Source of the DNA: Pectobacterium aroidearum
Lineage (GTDB): Bacteria; Pseudomonadota; Gammaproteobacteria; Enterobacterales; Enterobacteriaceae
Assembly: GCF_015689195.1 (NCBI RefSeq)
Contig: NZ_CP065044.1
Location: 186,001 to 250,000 of the forward strand
DNA: 64,000 nucleotides
Reading direction: 5' to 3'
Below the pieces are notes generated by a model. The model had not been told where the DNA came from, ran no database searches, and saw only the letters and a list, made by a program, of their open reading frames with translations. The position numbers were made by a program, and so were the translations under genes. Within the stretch, counting starts at the first letter, position 1; each line of letters opens with the position of its first letter. This document shows positions 43,193 through 53,840 of the stretch, in pieces.

Positions 43193-44193
43193 CGGTGGGT
43201 AAACAGGGCTACGTCAGCGCACAGGATGTCGCTCGCCGGGCTGGCGTATCGCGCTCGGCGGTGTCCCGTAGTTTTACCCCCGGCGCAAGCGTGTCGGCTG
43301 CCACCTACGCCAAAGTGATGACGGCGGCACAGGAGCTGGGGTATCAGGTTAACGATTTAGCGCGTGGCCTGCTGGCGAACAGCAGCCGCCTGGTGGGGCT
43401 GGTGGTGACGCACCCTGAAGTCGGGTTTCGTGCCAATCTGGTGGCGGAACTGTCGCAGGCGTTAATTCAACGCGGCTCAATTCCTGTTCTCATCAATACC
43501 GGTCATGTGCGGGAGGCGATGGCTGCCGCGCGCTCCATCCTGTTTGGTCACCGGGCGGAAGCAACGATTGTGCTTTCCGGCTCGCCGCCGAAAGAGTTCG
43601 TTGAACTGGCGCAGCTAAACGGCCAGCCGTTGATTGTCATCGGGCGGCATGAACCGGCGTGTGACAGCGTACACATTGATAATGACAGCGCAGCACGTAT
43701 GGCAGCGCGGTTGTTTGCCTCATCGGGCAGAACGCGTCTGGCGCTGGCCGGAGCGGCTTCGGCAACGCCCAATATCATTGAACGTGAACAGGCGTTTTGT
43801 GATGAAGCGCAGGCGTTAGGGCTGCTCGTGGCCGTGGTGCGCGGCAGCGATACAGATTATGACGATGGGCTGGTGGTCGGGCAGACGCTGTTTTCGCTGC
43901 CTGAAGCCGTCAGGCCGGATGCGGTGTTCTGCGTTAACGATTTAGTCGCGTTCGGCGTGATCGACCGTGCAAAGCAGTTTGGGCTTGCCGTTCCGCAGGA
44001 TCTCATGGTGATCGGATTTGATGATATTCCGGCCGCAGGGTGGGATGCCTACGCGTTAACGACGTTTCGTCAGGATCCCGCAACGATGGCGGCACAGGCG
44101 TTGGCGTTGCTCGATCGACGCCAGTCTCAGGTACAAGAACCCGCGTGTCGAGCGAAAGTGGCTGCTCCGCTAATCCGCCGCCAGTCGGCGTAA
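43189..44193 (+). CDS. LacI-family transcriptional regulator
   Basis: A 334-residue regulator. The helix-turn-helix is AQDVARRAGVSRSAVSRSF near residues 9-27, with the hinge YQVNDLARGLLANSSRLVGL. A periplasmic-binding-protein-like ligand domain follows (HIDNDSAARMAARLFASSG, AVFCVNDLVAFGVID and VIGFDDIPAAGWDAY). It begins inside the permease 2 stop codon. It probably senses the transported compound and controls its own operon, alongside the proposed phosphate control. Confidence 0.9.
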   Translation: MTVGKQGYVSAQDVARRAGVSRSAVSRSFTPGASVSAATYAKVMTAAQELGYQVNDLARGLLANSSRLVGLVVTHPEVGFRANLVAELSQALIQRGSIPVLINTGHVREAMAAARSILFGHRAEATIVLSGSPPKEFVELAQLNGQPLIVIGRHEPACDSVHIDNDSAARMAARLFASSGRTRLALAGAASATPNIIEREQAFCDEAQALGLLVAVVRGSDTDYDDGLVVGQTLFSLPEAVRPDAVFCVNDLVAFGVIDRAKQFGLAVPQDLMVIGFDDIPAAGWDAYALTTFRQDPATMAAQALALLDRRQSQVQEPACRAKVAAPLIRRQSA

Positions 44194-44240
44194 CGGTATG
44201 GGTGGGCGATAGCACGTGGATAGTGAAAATCGAGGATAAT

Positions 44241-45002
44241 ATGAAACTGATTCAACTTTCTGACCTCCATCTGATCGCACAAGGTGGCAATTTGCATGGG
44301 CGCGATCCAGAGCAGCAGTTGAAGGCCGCGATTGCCGATATTAATGCCCATCATCGCGATACCGATCTGGTGGTGATCTCCGGCGATCTGTCCGATGACG
44401 GCAGTGCGGCATCCTATACGTTTCTGGCCTCAGCGCTGGCTGAATTGCAGGTTCCCTGGCGTGTGACGATGGGGAATCACGACGATCGGGAAATGTTTTT
44501 GGCTCAATTCCCGATGCTGGCGGATGAGAACGGATTTGTGCAGAGCGTGACGAGTGTGGGGGACGATTGCGTCATTCTGCTGGATTCGTTATATGCAGGT
44601 GAAGTCGCTGGAACGCTGTGTTCTGAACGGCTGACATGGCTTGCGCGACAACTTCAGGCAGCGGAAGGCAAGAACGTGTTCCTGTTTCTACATCACCCTC
44701 CGATGTCGATCGGGCTTCCAGCGCTTGATAGCGTGCGATTGGCTCCCGAGGCGGCAGAGGCGCTGTATCAGGTGTGTCACCGTTTCGGCAATGTGCGGCA
44801 TATCTCCGCAGGGCACGTACATCGGCCTGCCAGCGGCAATTGGCGAGGAATGTCGTTCAGTACGATACGCGGCACCAATCATCAGTCTGCCCTGCGTTTC
44901 GCTCCTGGATTTGAAGTCAGCCTGGAAGCTCCGCAGTACGCCATTTTTCTGACGGCAGAAGACGGGCATACCGTACATTTTCACGATTTTCCCTGTGGCT
45001 GA
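44241..45002 (+). CDS. Cytoplasmic metallophosphodiesterase (GpdQ/CpdA-like)
   Basis: A 253-residue calcineurin-like phosphodiesterase. The start at 44241 has GAGG upstream. All metal-site blocks are present: QLSDLHL near residue 4-10, VVISGDLSDDGS, MGNHDDREMF, LFLHHPPMSIGLP and ISAGHVHRPASG. There is no signal peptide, so it acts inside the cell. It most resembles GpdQ glycerophosphodiesterases and cAMP phosphodiesterase CpdA. As the last gene of an importer operon it probably cleaves the imported phosphodiester. Confidence 0.85.
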   Translation: MKLIQLSDLHLIAQGGNLHGRDPEQQLKAAIADINAHHRDTDLVVISGDLSDDGSAASYTFLASALAELQVPWRVTMGNHDDREMFLAQFPMLADENGFVQSVTSVGDDCVILLDSLYAGEVAGTLCSERLTWLARQLQAAEGKNVFLFLHHPPMSIGLPALDSVRLAPEAAEALYQVCHRFGNVRHISAGHVHRPASGNWRGMSFSTIRGTNHQSALRFAPGFEVSLEAPQYAIFLTAEDGHTVHFHDFPCG

Positions 45003-45084
45003 GGGCGTATCCCCTTTCGTTTATGTAGCCCGAGAGATGGTTTCGTGCGTCACAATCCTGCCATTTTCATGCGACCTCGTAGCA

Positions 45085-45156
45085 CACGCCCGACACGGGG
45101 CGGCTCAGCGCCGCTCGCGACATGCTCCCAGCATGGCGCAAGCTTTCGCCGCGTCC
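45085..45156. repeat. Cluster of GC-rich hairpins between phosphodiesterase and metF
   Basis: Several short inverted repeats follow one another: CGCCC/GGGGCG, GCGGC/GCCGC, CATGCT/AGCATG and GGCG/CGCC. The stretch is more GC-rich than the rest of the 45003-45425 intergenic region. It could be a palindromic repeat unit or a structured 3' UTR. I do not recognise the family. Confidence 0.45.
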
Positions 45157-45360
45157 TTGTGGCTCATCCTAAGCCCGTACTCTCCTCAGCATAATTTTTT
45201 ACGCCGGATAACGGCACAACTCACGATACTTCTGGGTTTGTGTATAAAAGTCACTACTCCTGATCCATCATGAACTTTTTTCATTTACCGTGAGTAATCA
45301 TCACCACCTGCTGAGCTGAAAAACGTTGACTCTTTAAGCAGATTACGTCATTTTCTATAT

Positions 45361-45384
45361 AGACGTCTAAACGTATAGACGTTT
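45361..45384. promoter_or_regulatory. Three tandem met boxes upstream of metF
   Basis: AGACGTCT (perfect), AAACGTAT and AGACGTTT abut one another 42 nt before the metF start. This is a MetJ operator like that at 35250-35273. Confidence 0.92.
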
Positions 45385-45386
45385 AA

Positions 45387-46322
<936 letters not shown>

Positions 46323-46746
46323 GGCAACGCGCAAGATTTCAGGAAGAACGAGGCCGCAATGCGGTGATGAAGAAGAACGGTAGCGGAACACCTTTCAACG
46401 TCACTTACAGCGGCCATGAAAAGGGGGAGTCTCAGGGATGAGATTCCTATTCACACGGCGTACAGTAGGAACCGAATCACTTTCTTATTTCCCTTTTGAT
46501 GGCAGCGTTACAAACCTTGCTAATCCCCTTCTGTGAGTTTGTCCTCCTCCGTATTGTTCATTATCGGCCTGTGCATCGGCTTTCTCTGCGTCTATCACAC
46601 CTCTTTAGCTGACCGAACTACACAAAATGCTGTCAGCGTCAAATCACTTGAATATATTAGCCTGCTCGGTATAGCGTGACAGGTGGTTGGAAGAAGCAGA
46701 CGCGCTTTAAGGGATATATTATTCATTTTGGATGTTGATAGGGATT
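46323..46746. other. metF-oxyR intergenic region
   Basis: This 424-nt stretch has no convincing gene. A hairpin GAGTCTCA/TGAGATTC lies at about 46430-46449. Its arms resemble those of the hairpin at 11912-11932. In E. coli the small RNA OxyS is transcribed leftward from this position, but I could not recognise an OxyS-like sequence or its terminator here. Confidence 0.5.
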
Positions 46747-46783
46747 ATCGTTCATTGATATCCTATCTATCGCTGTTAGCTAT
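46747..46783. promoter_or_regulatory. OxyR binding site upstream of oxyR
   Basis: ATCGTTCATTGATAT (46747-46761) and ATCGCTGTTAGCTAT (46769-46783) are 22 nt apart. They fit the OxyR motif ATAGNTNNNANCTAT twice with a 7-nt spacer. The location 20 nt before the ATG suits autorepression. Confidence 0.75.
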
Positions 46784-46802
46784 CATGATAAGGAGAATAA
46801 TA

Positions 46803-47711
46803 ATGAATATTCGGGACTTAGAGTATCTTGTCGCGCTGGCAGAACATCGTCACTTTCGGCGTGCGGCAGATTCCTGCCATGTGAGTCAGCCAACACTCAG
46901 TGGACAGATTCGTAAACTGGAAGATGAACTCGGCGTGATGCTGTTGGAGCGTACCAGTCGTAAGGTCTTGTTTACGCAAGCTGGGCTGCTGCTGGTCGAG
47001 CAGGCACGAACGGTATTACGCGAGGTTAAGGTACTTAAAGAGATGGCGAGCCAGCAGGGCGAAACCATGTCCGGGCCTCTACATATCGGCTTGATCCCCA
47101 CGGTGGGGCCTTACCTGCTGCCGCAAATCATTCCAATGCTGCATCGCACTTTTCCCAAGCTCGAAATGTATCTGCACGAAGCGCAAACCCATCAGTTATT
47201 GGCCCAGTTGGACAGCGGCAAACTGGACTGCGCCATTCTGGCGATGGTGAAAGAGTCCGAAGCCTTTATCGAAGTCCCCCTCTTCGATGAGCCGATGAAG
47301 CTGGCTATTTATCAGGATCACCCGTGGGCGAACCGCGAGCGCGTGGCAATGTCCGATCTGGCAGGTGAAAAACTGCTGATGCTGGAAGACGGTCACTGCC
47401 TGCGCGATCAGGCCATGGGCTTCTGTTTTCAGGCTGGAGCGGACGAAGATACGCATTTCCGGGCAACCAGTCTGGAGACGCTGCGTAACATGGTCGCCGC
47501 AGGAAGTGGGATTACGCTGCTGCCGTCGTTATCGGTTCCGCATGAACGCGAACGCGACGGCGTCTGTTATTTACCGTGCTATAAACCGGAGCCCAAACGC
47601 ACAATTGCGCTGGTGTATCGCCCCGGTTCACCGCTGCGCGGACGCTACGAGCAGCTTGCTGATACCATCCGCGAGCATATGCAGGGCTATATGGAAAACC
47701 TGTCAAAATAA
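46803..47711 (+). CDS. oxyR: Hydrogen peroxide-sensing regulator OxyR
   Basis: A 302-residue LysR-type regulator. AAGGAG precedes the ATG at 46803. The N-terminal helix-turn-helix is [20 protein letters not shown]. The redox pair Cys199 and Cys208 is in [16 protein letters not shown], the two residues that form a disulfide on peroxide exposure. It should activate catalase, Ahp and related defence genes. Its 3' end overlaps the convergent sthA by 9 nt. Confidence 0.97.
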   Translation: MNIRDLEYLVALAEHRHFRRAADSCHVSQPTLSGQIRKLEDELGVMLLERTSRKVLFTQAGLLLVEQARTVLREVKVLKEMASQQGETMSGPLHIGLIPTVGPYLLPQIIPMLHRTFPKLEMYLHEAQTHQLLAQLDSGKLDCAILAMVKESEAFIEVPLFDEPMKLAIYQDHPWANRERVAMSDLAGEKLLMLEDGHCLRDQAMGFCFQAGADEDTHFRATSLETLRNMVAAGSGITLLPSLSVPHERERDGVCYLPCYKPEPKRTIALVYRPGSPLRGRYEQLADTIREHMQGYMENLSK

Positions 47712-49109
47712 GCGGTTAAGCCCGTTCAGTGCCGCGACGCGGTACGCTTCTGCCATGGTTGGATAGTTGAAGGTAGTATTAACGAAATACTCGATAGTAT
47801 TGCCTTCACCTTTTTGTTCCATGATGGCTTGTCCGATGTGGATAATCTCAGCGGCGCGCTCACCAAAGCAGTGAATACCCAGAATCTGTTTGGTTTCGCG
47901 GTGAAACAGAATCTTCAAGCTTCCCACATTCATCCCAACAATCTGCGCCCGCGCCAGATGCTTGAACTGCGCCCGCCCGACTTCATAAGGCACTTTCATC
48001 GCGGTGAGTTCTTGCTCGGTTTTCCCCACGGAACTGATTTCCGGGATGGTATAAATGCCCGTTGGGATATCTTCAATCAGATGCGCGCTGGCATCGCCTT
48101 TGATGATGGCCTGCGCGGCGAGCCGACCCTGATCGTACGCCGCTGATGCCAGGCTGGGATAGCCGATGACGTCGCCAATGGCGTAAATATGTGCCAGCGC
48201 CGTCTGGTACATGCTGTTGACCTTGAGCTGGCCGCGGCTGTCGGTGCTCAGGCCGATATTCTCCAACCCCAGTGTTTCCGTGTTCCCCGTGCGTCCATTG
48301 GCATAGAGCAGGCAGTCCGCCTTCATCTTCTTGCCCGATTTCAGATTGACGATAACGCCGTCTGACAGCCCTTCAATACTCTCGAACTCTTCGTTGTGGC
48401 GGATAACCACGCCGTTGTTCCAGAAGTGGTAGGACAGGGCATCCGACATTTCCTGATCGAGAAAGGCCAGTAGTCTGTCACGGGTATTGATTAAATCGAC
48501 CTTAACACTCAGACCGCGAAAGATAGAGGCATATTCGCAGCCAATCACGCCCGCGCCATAGATGATGACGTGTTGAGGTTCGTGGTCGAGTTGCAGAATA
48601 GAATCGCTGTCGTAAATACGCGGATGGTTGAAATCAACTTCCGCTGGATGATACGGACGTGAGCCCGTCGCGATAATGATATTCGCGGCGGTCAGCGTTT
48701 CATGGGTGTTATCTGGATAGTGAACGGCAATCGTATGTGCGTCGATGAAGCTGGCTTCACCAGAGAACAACTCGCACTGGTTGCGCTCATAAAATCCTTG
48801 CCGCATACGGGTTTGCTGACCAATGACGCTGTCGGCATGGCGCAGGATGTCGGAAAATGAGGAGCGAATAATGCGGGAGTTGTCACTGTAGAGGGGGTTT
48901 TGATTGAACTCGATAATACGGCTGACGGCGTGGCGGAGGGCTTTGGAAGGAATTGTACCCCAGTGGGTACAGCCACCGCCGACATTGTAGTGACGTTCAA
49001 TCACCGCAATTTTGGCACCGTGCTTGGCCAATCCCATTGCTGCACCTTCACCGCCGGGACCGGAACCAATCACAATGGCATCATAATCGAATTGATGTTC
49101 TAGAGTCAT
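47703..49109 (-). CDS. sthA: Soluble pyridine nucleotide transhydrogenase
   Basis: A 468-residue FAD enzyme that re-oxidises NADPH with NAD+. It belongs to the disulfide-oxidoreductase fold but lacks the usual redox Cys pair: the place reads [21 protein letters not shown] motif [20 protein letters not shown] motif [17 protein letters not shown] and the C-terminal [16 protein letters not shown] are visible. It is next to oxyR as in E. coli. Its stop lies inside oxyR. Confidence 0.96.
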   Translation of the reverse strand: MTLEHQFDYDAIVIGSGPGGEGAAMGLAKHGAKIAVIERHYNVGGGCTHWGTIPSKALRHAVSRIIEFNQNPLYSDNSRIIRSSFSDILRHADSVIGQQTRMRQGFYERNQCELFSGEASFIDAHTIAVHYPDNTHETLTAANIIIATGSRPYHPAEVDFNHPRIYDSDSILQLDHEPQHVIIYGAGVIGCEYASIFRGLSVKVDLINTRDRLLAFLDQEMSDALSYHFWNNGVVIRHNEEFESIEGLSDGVIVNLKSGKKMKADCLLYANGRTGNTETLGLENIGLSTDSRGQLKVNSMYQTALAHIYAIGDVIGYPSLASAAYDQGRLAAQAIIKGDASAHLIEDIPTGIYTIPEISSVGKTEQELTAMKVPYEVGRAQFKHLARAQIVGMNVGSLKILFHRETKQILGIHCFGERAAEIIHIGQAIMEQKGEGNTIEYFVNTTFNYPTMAEAYRVAALNGLNRLF

Positions 49110-49320
49110 GGTAGGTTAAACCTGTTTTTATACAAAATAATAACGTGGCCTTAACATTGTGTGATTGTAACATCGACTGCGACAGAACCCAATCATCCCT
49201 GCTTTTTCTATGGAAACAGATTCTCACATTCTTAATATGGCAAACTTTGTCTCATTCTGCGGACAATAAAGTTTGCTATAGTGCCCCTCTGGAAAGGGGA
49301 GAGATCATTTGGGCAGCATA

Positions 49321-49950
49321 ATGGGTGTCAGAGCACAACAAAAAGAACGGACACGTCGTTCCCTTATTGAAGCTGCATTTAGCCAGTTAAGCGCTGAGCG
49401 CAGTTTTGCCAGCCTGAGTCTGCGTGAAGTTGCCCGAGAAGCGGGTATCGCGCCGACATCTTTCTATCGTCATTTTCGTGACGTGGATGAACTGGGGCTG
49501 ACAATGGTTGACGAAAGCGGGCTGATGCTGCGTCAGTTAATGCGACAGGCCCGGCAGCGTATTGCCAAGACTGGTAGCGTCATCAGGACGTCGGTTTCCA
49601 CCTTCATGGAATTTATTGGCAATAATCCTAATGCGTTCCGGTTGTTGCTGCGTGAACGCTCAGGGACGTCGGCGGCCTTTCGTGCGGCAGTCGCGCGCGA
49701 AATTCAGCATTTCATCGCTGAACTGGCGGATTATCTTGAGGTGGAAAACCATATTCCCCGCAGTTTTGCGGAAGCGCAGTCGGAAGCGATGGTGACGATT
49801 GTTTTCAGCGCGGGGGCAGAAGCTCTGGATGTTTCTCTGGAACAACGTAAACAGCTGGAAGAGCGGCTGGTACTGCAACTGCGGATGATCGCCAAAGGTG
49901 CTTATTACTGGTACAGAAAAGAACACGATAGTAGCTTTACCGTGCCATAA
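49321..49950 (+). CDS. fabR: Unsaturated fatty acid synthesis repressor FabR
   Basis: A 209-residue TetR-family repressor of fabA and fabB. The ATG at 49321 ([20 protein letters not shown]) agrees with the E. coli start. The helix-turn-helix is [20 protein letters not shown]. The middle [19 protein letters not shown] is strongly FabR-like. It is divergent from sthA and 35 nt before yijD, as in E. coli. Confidence 0.95.
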   Translation: MGVRAQQKERTRRSLIEAAFSQLSAERSFASLSLREVAREAGIAPTSFYRHFRDVDELGLTMVDESGLMLRQLMRQARQRIAKTGSVIRTSVSTFMEFIGNNPNAFRLLLRERSGTSAAFRAAVAREIQHFIAELADYLEVENHIPRSFAEAQSEAMVTIVFSAGAEALDVSLEQRKQLEERLVLQLRMIAKGAYYWYRKEHDSSFTVP

Positions 49951-49985
49951 AGCCTCTATACCAACAACATGAAAAGGGAGAAACC

Positions 49986-50372
49986 ATGACAGAAAAACCT
50001 CACCAAGAAAAAGGTACGCTGGTGCTGGCGTTGATTGCGGGCTTATCCGTAAACGGCGCATTCGCCGCCTTATTCAGCAGTATTGTTCCGTTCTCGATTT
50101 TTCCCCTGATTGCGCTGGTATTGTCCGTTTACTGCCTGCATCAACGCTATTTGCACCACAGTATGCCGGAAGGTATTCCGATGCTGGCGGCGGCCAGTTT
50201 TCTGTTGGGATTACTGATTTACAGCGCCATCGTGCGTGTTGAATATCCCGCCATTGGATCGAACTTTATTCCTTCAATCCTGTGTGTAGTGTTGGTTTTC
50301 TGGATTGGTCTGAAGCTGCGCCGCAGAAAAGCCACGGAATCAGTATCCGCAGAAGAGAGCGAAACGCTGTAG
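49986..50372 (+). CDS. yijD: DUF1422 inner-membrane protein YijD
   Basis: A 128-residue protein with about four hydrophobic helices: [58 protein letters not shown] and [18 protein letters not shown]. It corresponds to YijD in sequence and in position after fabR, probably in one transcript. Function is unknown. An acidic C-terminal tail is slightly longer than in E. coli. Confidence 0.9.
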   Translation: MTEKPHQEKGTLVLALIAGLSVNGAFAALFSSIVPFSIFPLIALVLSVYCLHQRYLHHSMPEGIPMLAAASFLLGLLIYSAIVRVEYPAIGSNFIPSILCVVLVFWIGLKLRRRKATESVSAEESETL

Positions 50373-50412
50373 CGGAGCATGCTGGCGGGGTGACCCGCCA
50401 GATTGTGTACTG

Positions 50413-51516
50413 TTACTGACGTTTTTCCAACAGCACACCACACTCCATATGGTGGGTGTAAGGAAATTGATCGAACAGTGCCAGACGGCGAATATCGTGG
50501 GTTTCTGAGAGCGTTTGCAGGTTATGGCTCAGCGTTTCCGGGTTGCAGGAAATATAAAGAATGCGCGGATACGCCTGCACCAGCTTCACCGTTTCGTCAT
50601 CCAACCCGCTGCGCGGCGGGTCAACAAAAATGGTCTCGCACTGGTAGCTTGTCAGGTCGATGCCCTGTAAGCGGTTAAACTGACGCACACCCTGCATGGC
50701 CTGCGTAAATTCTTCGGCCGCCATGCGGATAATCTGCACGTTCTCTATTTGGTTCGCCGCGATATTATACTGTGCTGCCGCGACGGATGGCTTGGCGATC
50801 TCGGTCGCCAGTACGCGTTCGAAATTCCTTGCTAGCGCGAGTGAAAAATTGCCATTGCCGCAATACAGCTCCAGCAAATCTCCCGTCGATCCCGCCGTCG
50901 CATCCAGCGCCCATTCTAGCATCTGAATATTGATTGCGGCATTCGGCTGCGTGAAGCTGTTTTCTACCTGTCGGTAAATCATATCCCGACCTGCAATCGG
51001 CAGGCATTCATCGACATAATCGCGATCGAGGCAGATTTTGGTTTTTGTCGCACGGCCAATCAGTTGTAGGCGGAATCCCTGCGCCGTCAGGCTATCGCGC
51101 AGCGCACGGGCGTGTTCCTGCCATTCCTCGTCCAGAGCACGGTGATACAACAGCGAAACGATCACTTCTCCGCTCAGAGTGGACAGATAGTCTATCTGGA
51201 ACAGTTTGCGGCGCAGGACGGAATCGGGCTGGATTGCGGCAAGCAGCTCCGGCATCAGGCGGTTGATTAACTCACTGGCTGCCGGAAAGCGATCGACCCG
51301 AATGCGCTGTTTGGTTTGCTGGTCAAACATGATGTGGTAAAGCTCGTCACCCTCGTGCCAGATACGGAATTCGGCGCGCATCCGATAGTGACTGACGGGA
51401 GAACGGAAGACGACAGGTTCCGGTGCATTGAAAGGCGCCATCATTCCACGCAGACGCTCGGTTTTCTCTGCAAGCTGGTCGTCGTATTGTTCGATGGGCA
51501 GGATTTCTGGCGTCAT
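50413..51516 (-). CDS. trmA: tRNA (uracil-5-)-methyltransferase
   Basis: A 367-residue SAM-dependent enzyme making m5U54 (T54) in tRNA, one residue longer than in E. coli as I recall it. SAM-binding motif [20 protein letters not shown], the DPPR block [14 protein letters not shown], and catalytic Cys in [15 protein letters not shown] are visible. It converges on yijD and diverges from the btuB leader. Confidence 0.96.
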   Translation of the reverse strand: MTPEILPIEQYDDQLAEKTERLRGMMAPFNAPEPVVFRSPVSHYRMRAEFRIWHEGDELYHIMFDQQTKQRIRVDRFPAASELINRLMPELLAAIQPDSVLRRKLFQIDYLSTLSGEVIVSLLYHRALDEEWQEHARALRDSLTAQGFRLQLIGRATKTKICLDRDYVDECLPIAGRDMIYRQVENSFTQPNAAINIQMLEWALDATAGSTGDLLELYCGNGNFSLALARNFERVLATEIAKPSVAAAQYNIAANQIENVQIIRMAAEEFTQAMQGVRQFNRLQGIDLTSYQCETIFVDPPRSGLDDETVKLVQAYPRILYISCNPETLSHNLQTLSETHDIRRLALFDQFPYTHHMECGVLLEKRQ

Positions 51517-51619
51517 GGTTTTCTCGTCAACAGCGTCTAAAAGGGTGTTATTGGCCGGGAATTGTAGGGAATCCGGCCAGGAAGTCCAGTTTTGTTACGT
51601 TATTATCCTGTAGTGATAT

Positions 51620-51635
51620 AGAAGTCTAGACTTCC
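51620..51635. promoter_or_regulatory. Possible degenerate met-box pair upstream of btuB
   Basis: AGAAGTCT and AGACTTCC abut one another. Each matches the met box at about six of eight positions, and together they form the 14-bp palindrome GAAGTCTAGACTTC. They lie just before the cobalamin riboswitch, in the probable btuB promoter region. Confidence 0.35.
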
Positions 51636-51657
51636 ACAATTCGCGATTGTAGGATGA

Positions 51658-51940
51658 GCGTCCGGTCTTGTATCACAAGTCAAAAGGGAATCCAGTGTAA
51701 ATCTGGAGCTGACGCGCAGCGGTAAGGAATGCCCCGGCGATAGCATTATTATGCAGACACTGTCTTCAACTTTTGAGGATGGGAAGTCATCGCTTTCGTT
51801 GTATCCCTTACCGTTGTTGACGGTTTGTGGTAACAACGGCATCCGAGCCCGAAGACCTGCCGGAATACGTCGCAATTGGTTCTGCATATCGCGTGCTATT
51901 AACAGAGCCTGCGGCATCCTTATTATTTCTCGGATGCTTT
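51658..51940 (+). ncRNA. Cobalamin (adenosylcobalamin) riboswitch of btuB
   Basis: The leader contains the conserved blocks GGGAATCCAGTG, GAGCTGACGCGCAGCGG TAAGG and the B12 box AGCCCGAAGACCTGCCGG in the right order. This closely parallels the E. coli btuB leader. At its end GCATCC (51914-51919) pairs with GGATGC (51932-51937), 8 nt before the btuB ATG. That hairpin can hide the ribosome site when cobalamin is bound. Exact ends are estimated. Confidence 0.93.
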
Positions 51941-51944
51941 AACA

Positions 51945-53840
51945 ATGATTAAAAAAATTTCGCTGCTGACGGCGCTTTCCGTCACGGCATTTTCTGGCTG
52001 GGCGCAGGAAAATCAAAATTCGTCATCGGAAAAAAATGCTGATGACATGGTTGTAACGGCAAATCGTTTCGCACAGCCGGTGTCTTCGGTGTTGGCTCCA
52101 ATTGATGTGGTTACTCGTGATGATATCAATAGGTGGCAAGCGAAAAATGTTTTGGAAGTTATGCGTCGATTGCCAGGGGTGAATATTGCTCAAACCGGTG
52201 GAGTGGGGCAAAGCGCATCAATGTATATTCGGGGCTCAGAAGCACGTCATACGTTGGTACTCATTGATGGTGTTCCTATTGCTAAATACGGTATTACAGG
52301 CAATCCAGATTTCAACCTTATTCCTATTGCTTTAGTACAACGCATTGAATTTATGCGTGGCCCACGTTCGGCGGTATACGGGGCTGACGCTATTGGTGGC
52401 GTAATTAATATCATTACGCAAACAACAGAAAATAAAACCGTACTCAGTACTGGGATTGGTTCGAACCGCTATCAGGAATACAGTGGCAGCCTGCATCAGT
52501 CGGTTGGTGATAACACTCGGGTCTCTTTAGCTGGAGCTTATCAGGATTCTCGGGGATTTAATGTTTACCCGAACTCTTCTAATCAAGCGTTAGACTCAGA
52601 TAAAGATGGCTGGCGTAACAAAACATTCTGGGCGGGTGTTGAACACCAGTTTAACGATTCAATTTCTGGGTTCTTCCGTGGCTATGGCTATGGCAATAAT
52701 AGCGATTATGATGCGCTGTCTGATGACACCTATGGCCCTATTAATGATGAACAGCAGATCTACAACCATACTTATAGTGGTGGTTTGCGGTTCTCTCATG
52801 AAAATTACGCTTCTCAGTTGATCGCCAGCTATCAGAAATACACTTCAATTCAGTATCTCAGCACTCAAGGACGTTATGGTGCCTATAATTCCCAAGATGA
52901 TATAGATCAATATGACATGCTGTGGGGAAACACTTTGGCGTTAAGTCATGGCATGGTTAGTGCCGGTGTTGATTGGCGCCGACAGAAGTTAACTTCAGAA
53001 GGCGTTAGTTTTAATACGCTAAATCGTGAAAGTAATCGCTATAAGCAGGATAATTCAGGCGCTTATTTAACCGCGCAACAGCAGTATGGTGCTGTTATCT
53101 TGGAAGGATCTGTACGCGGTGATGATAATGAGAAATTTGGTAGACATGGTACTTGGCAGTTGGCATCAAGCTGGGAGTTTTTCCCCGACTATCGGGTAAC
53201 CCTTTCCTATGCGACAGGTTTTCAAGCACCTACTTTAGGGCAGTTATATGGTCAGAAGCGTTTCGATATTGAATCAAATGAAAACTTAAAGCCTGAAGAG
53301 TCGAAACAATGGGAAGCTGGATTGGAAGGTGTAACCGGGCCATTAAGTTGGCGTTTGTCGGGTTATATTAATAAGATCGATAATCTGATCGCGTATGAGT
53401 ATGCTTTTGCAACAAATACCGGGACTTATTATAACGTTGATGCAGCAACGATGAAGGGTTTGGAGTGGACGGGGTCATTTGAGACAGGTGTTCTGAATCA
53501 TCAAGTCACTTTGGACTATCTCGATGCCCGCAACGATGAAAATGATAAGGTTTTGGCTCGTCGTGCGAAACAGCAAGCAAAGTACCAGGTTGATTGGAAT
53601 TTGTATGACGTCGATTTTAATCTGAGTTATCAGTATGTGGGTAAGCGGTTTGATAATGCAGCGAATACTCGCCGCTTGCCAAGCTACAGTACTGTTGATC
53701 TCGCTGCCTCATATCCAGTCACCTCTCATCTGACAGTTCGTGGTAGAATCGCCAACCTGTTTGATAAAGATTACGAGACGGCATATGGCTACCGCACGGC
53801 AGGGCGAGAATACTATCTCACCGGAAGCTATACCTTCTAA
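51945..53840 (+). CDS. btuB: Vitamin B12 outer-membrane receptor BtuB
   Basis: A 631-residue TonB-dependent receptor for cobalamin. The signal peptide MIKKISLLTALSVTAFSGWA leads to a TonB box in ADDMVVTANRF. The plug has SMYIRGSEARHTLVLIDGVP and MRGPRSAVYGADAIGGVINI. The barrel ends with NLFDKDYETAYGYRTAGREY and TGSYTF, as in E. coli BtuB. It is somewhat longer than the E. coli protein. Wobble positions look AT-richer than in neighbouring genes. It is controlled by the riboswitch and overlaps murI by 56 nt. Confidence 0.96.
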   Translation: MIKKISLLTALSVTAFSGWAQENQNSSSEKNADDMVVTANRFAQPVSSVLAPIDVVTRDDINRWQAKNVLEVMRRLPGVNIAQTGGVGQSASMYIRGSEARHTLVLIDGVPIAKYGITGNPDFNLIPIALVQRIEFMRGPRSAVYGADAIGGVINIITQTTENKTVLSTGIGSNRYQEYSGSLHQSVGDNTRVSLAGAYQDSRGFNVYPNSSNQALDSDKDGWRNKTFWAGVEHQFNDSISGFFRGYGYGNNSDYDALSDDTYGPINDEQQIYNHTYSGGLRFSHENYASQLIASYQKYTSIQYLSTQGRYGAYNSQDDIDQYDMLWGNTLALSHGMVSAGVDWRRQKLTSEGVSFNTLNRESNRYKQDNSGAYLTAQQQYGAVILEGSVRGDDNEKFGRHGTWQLASSWEFFPDYRVTLSYATGFQAPTLGQLYGQKRFDIESNENLKPEESKQWEAGLEGVTGPLSWRLSGYINKIDNLIAYEYAFATNTGTYYNVDAATMKGLEWTGSFETGVLNHQVTLDYLDARNDENDKVLARRAKQQAKYQVDWNLYDVDFNLSYQYVGKRFDNAANTRRLPSYSTVDLAASYPVTSHLTVRGRIANLFDKDYETAYGYRTAGREYYLTGSYTF

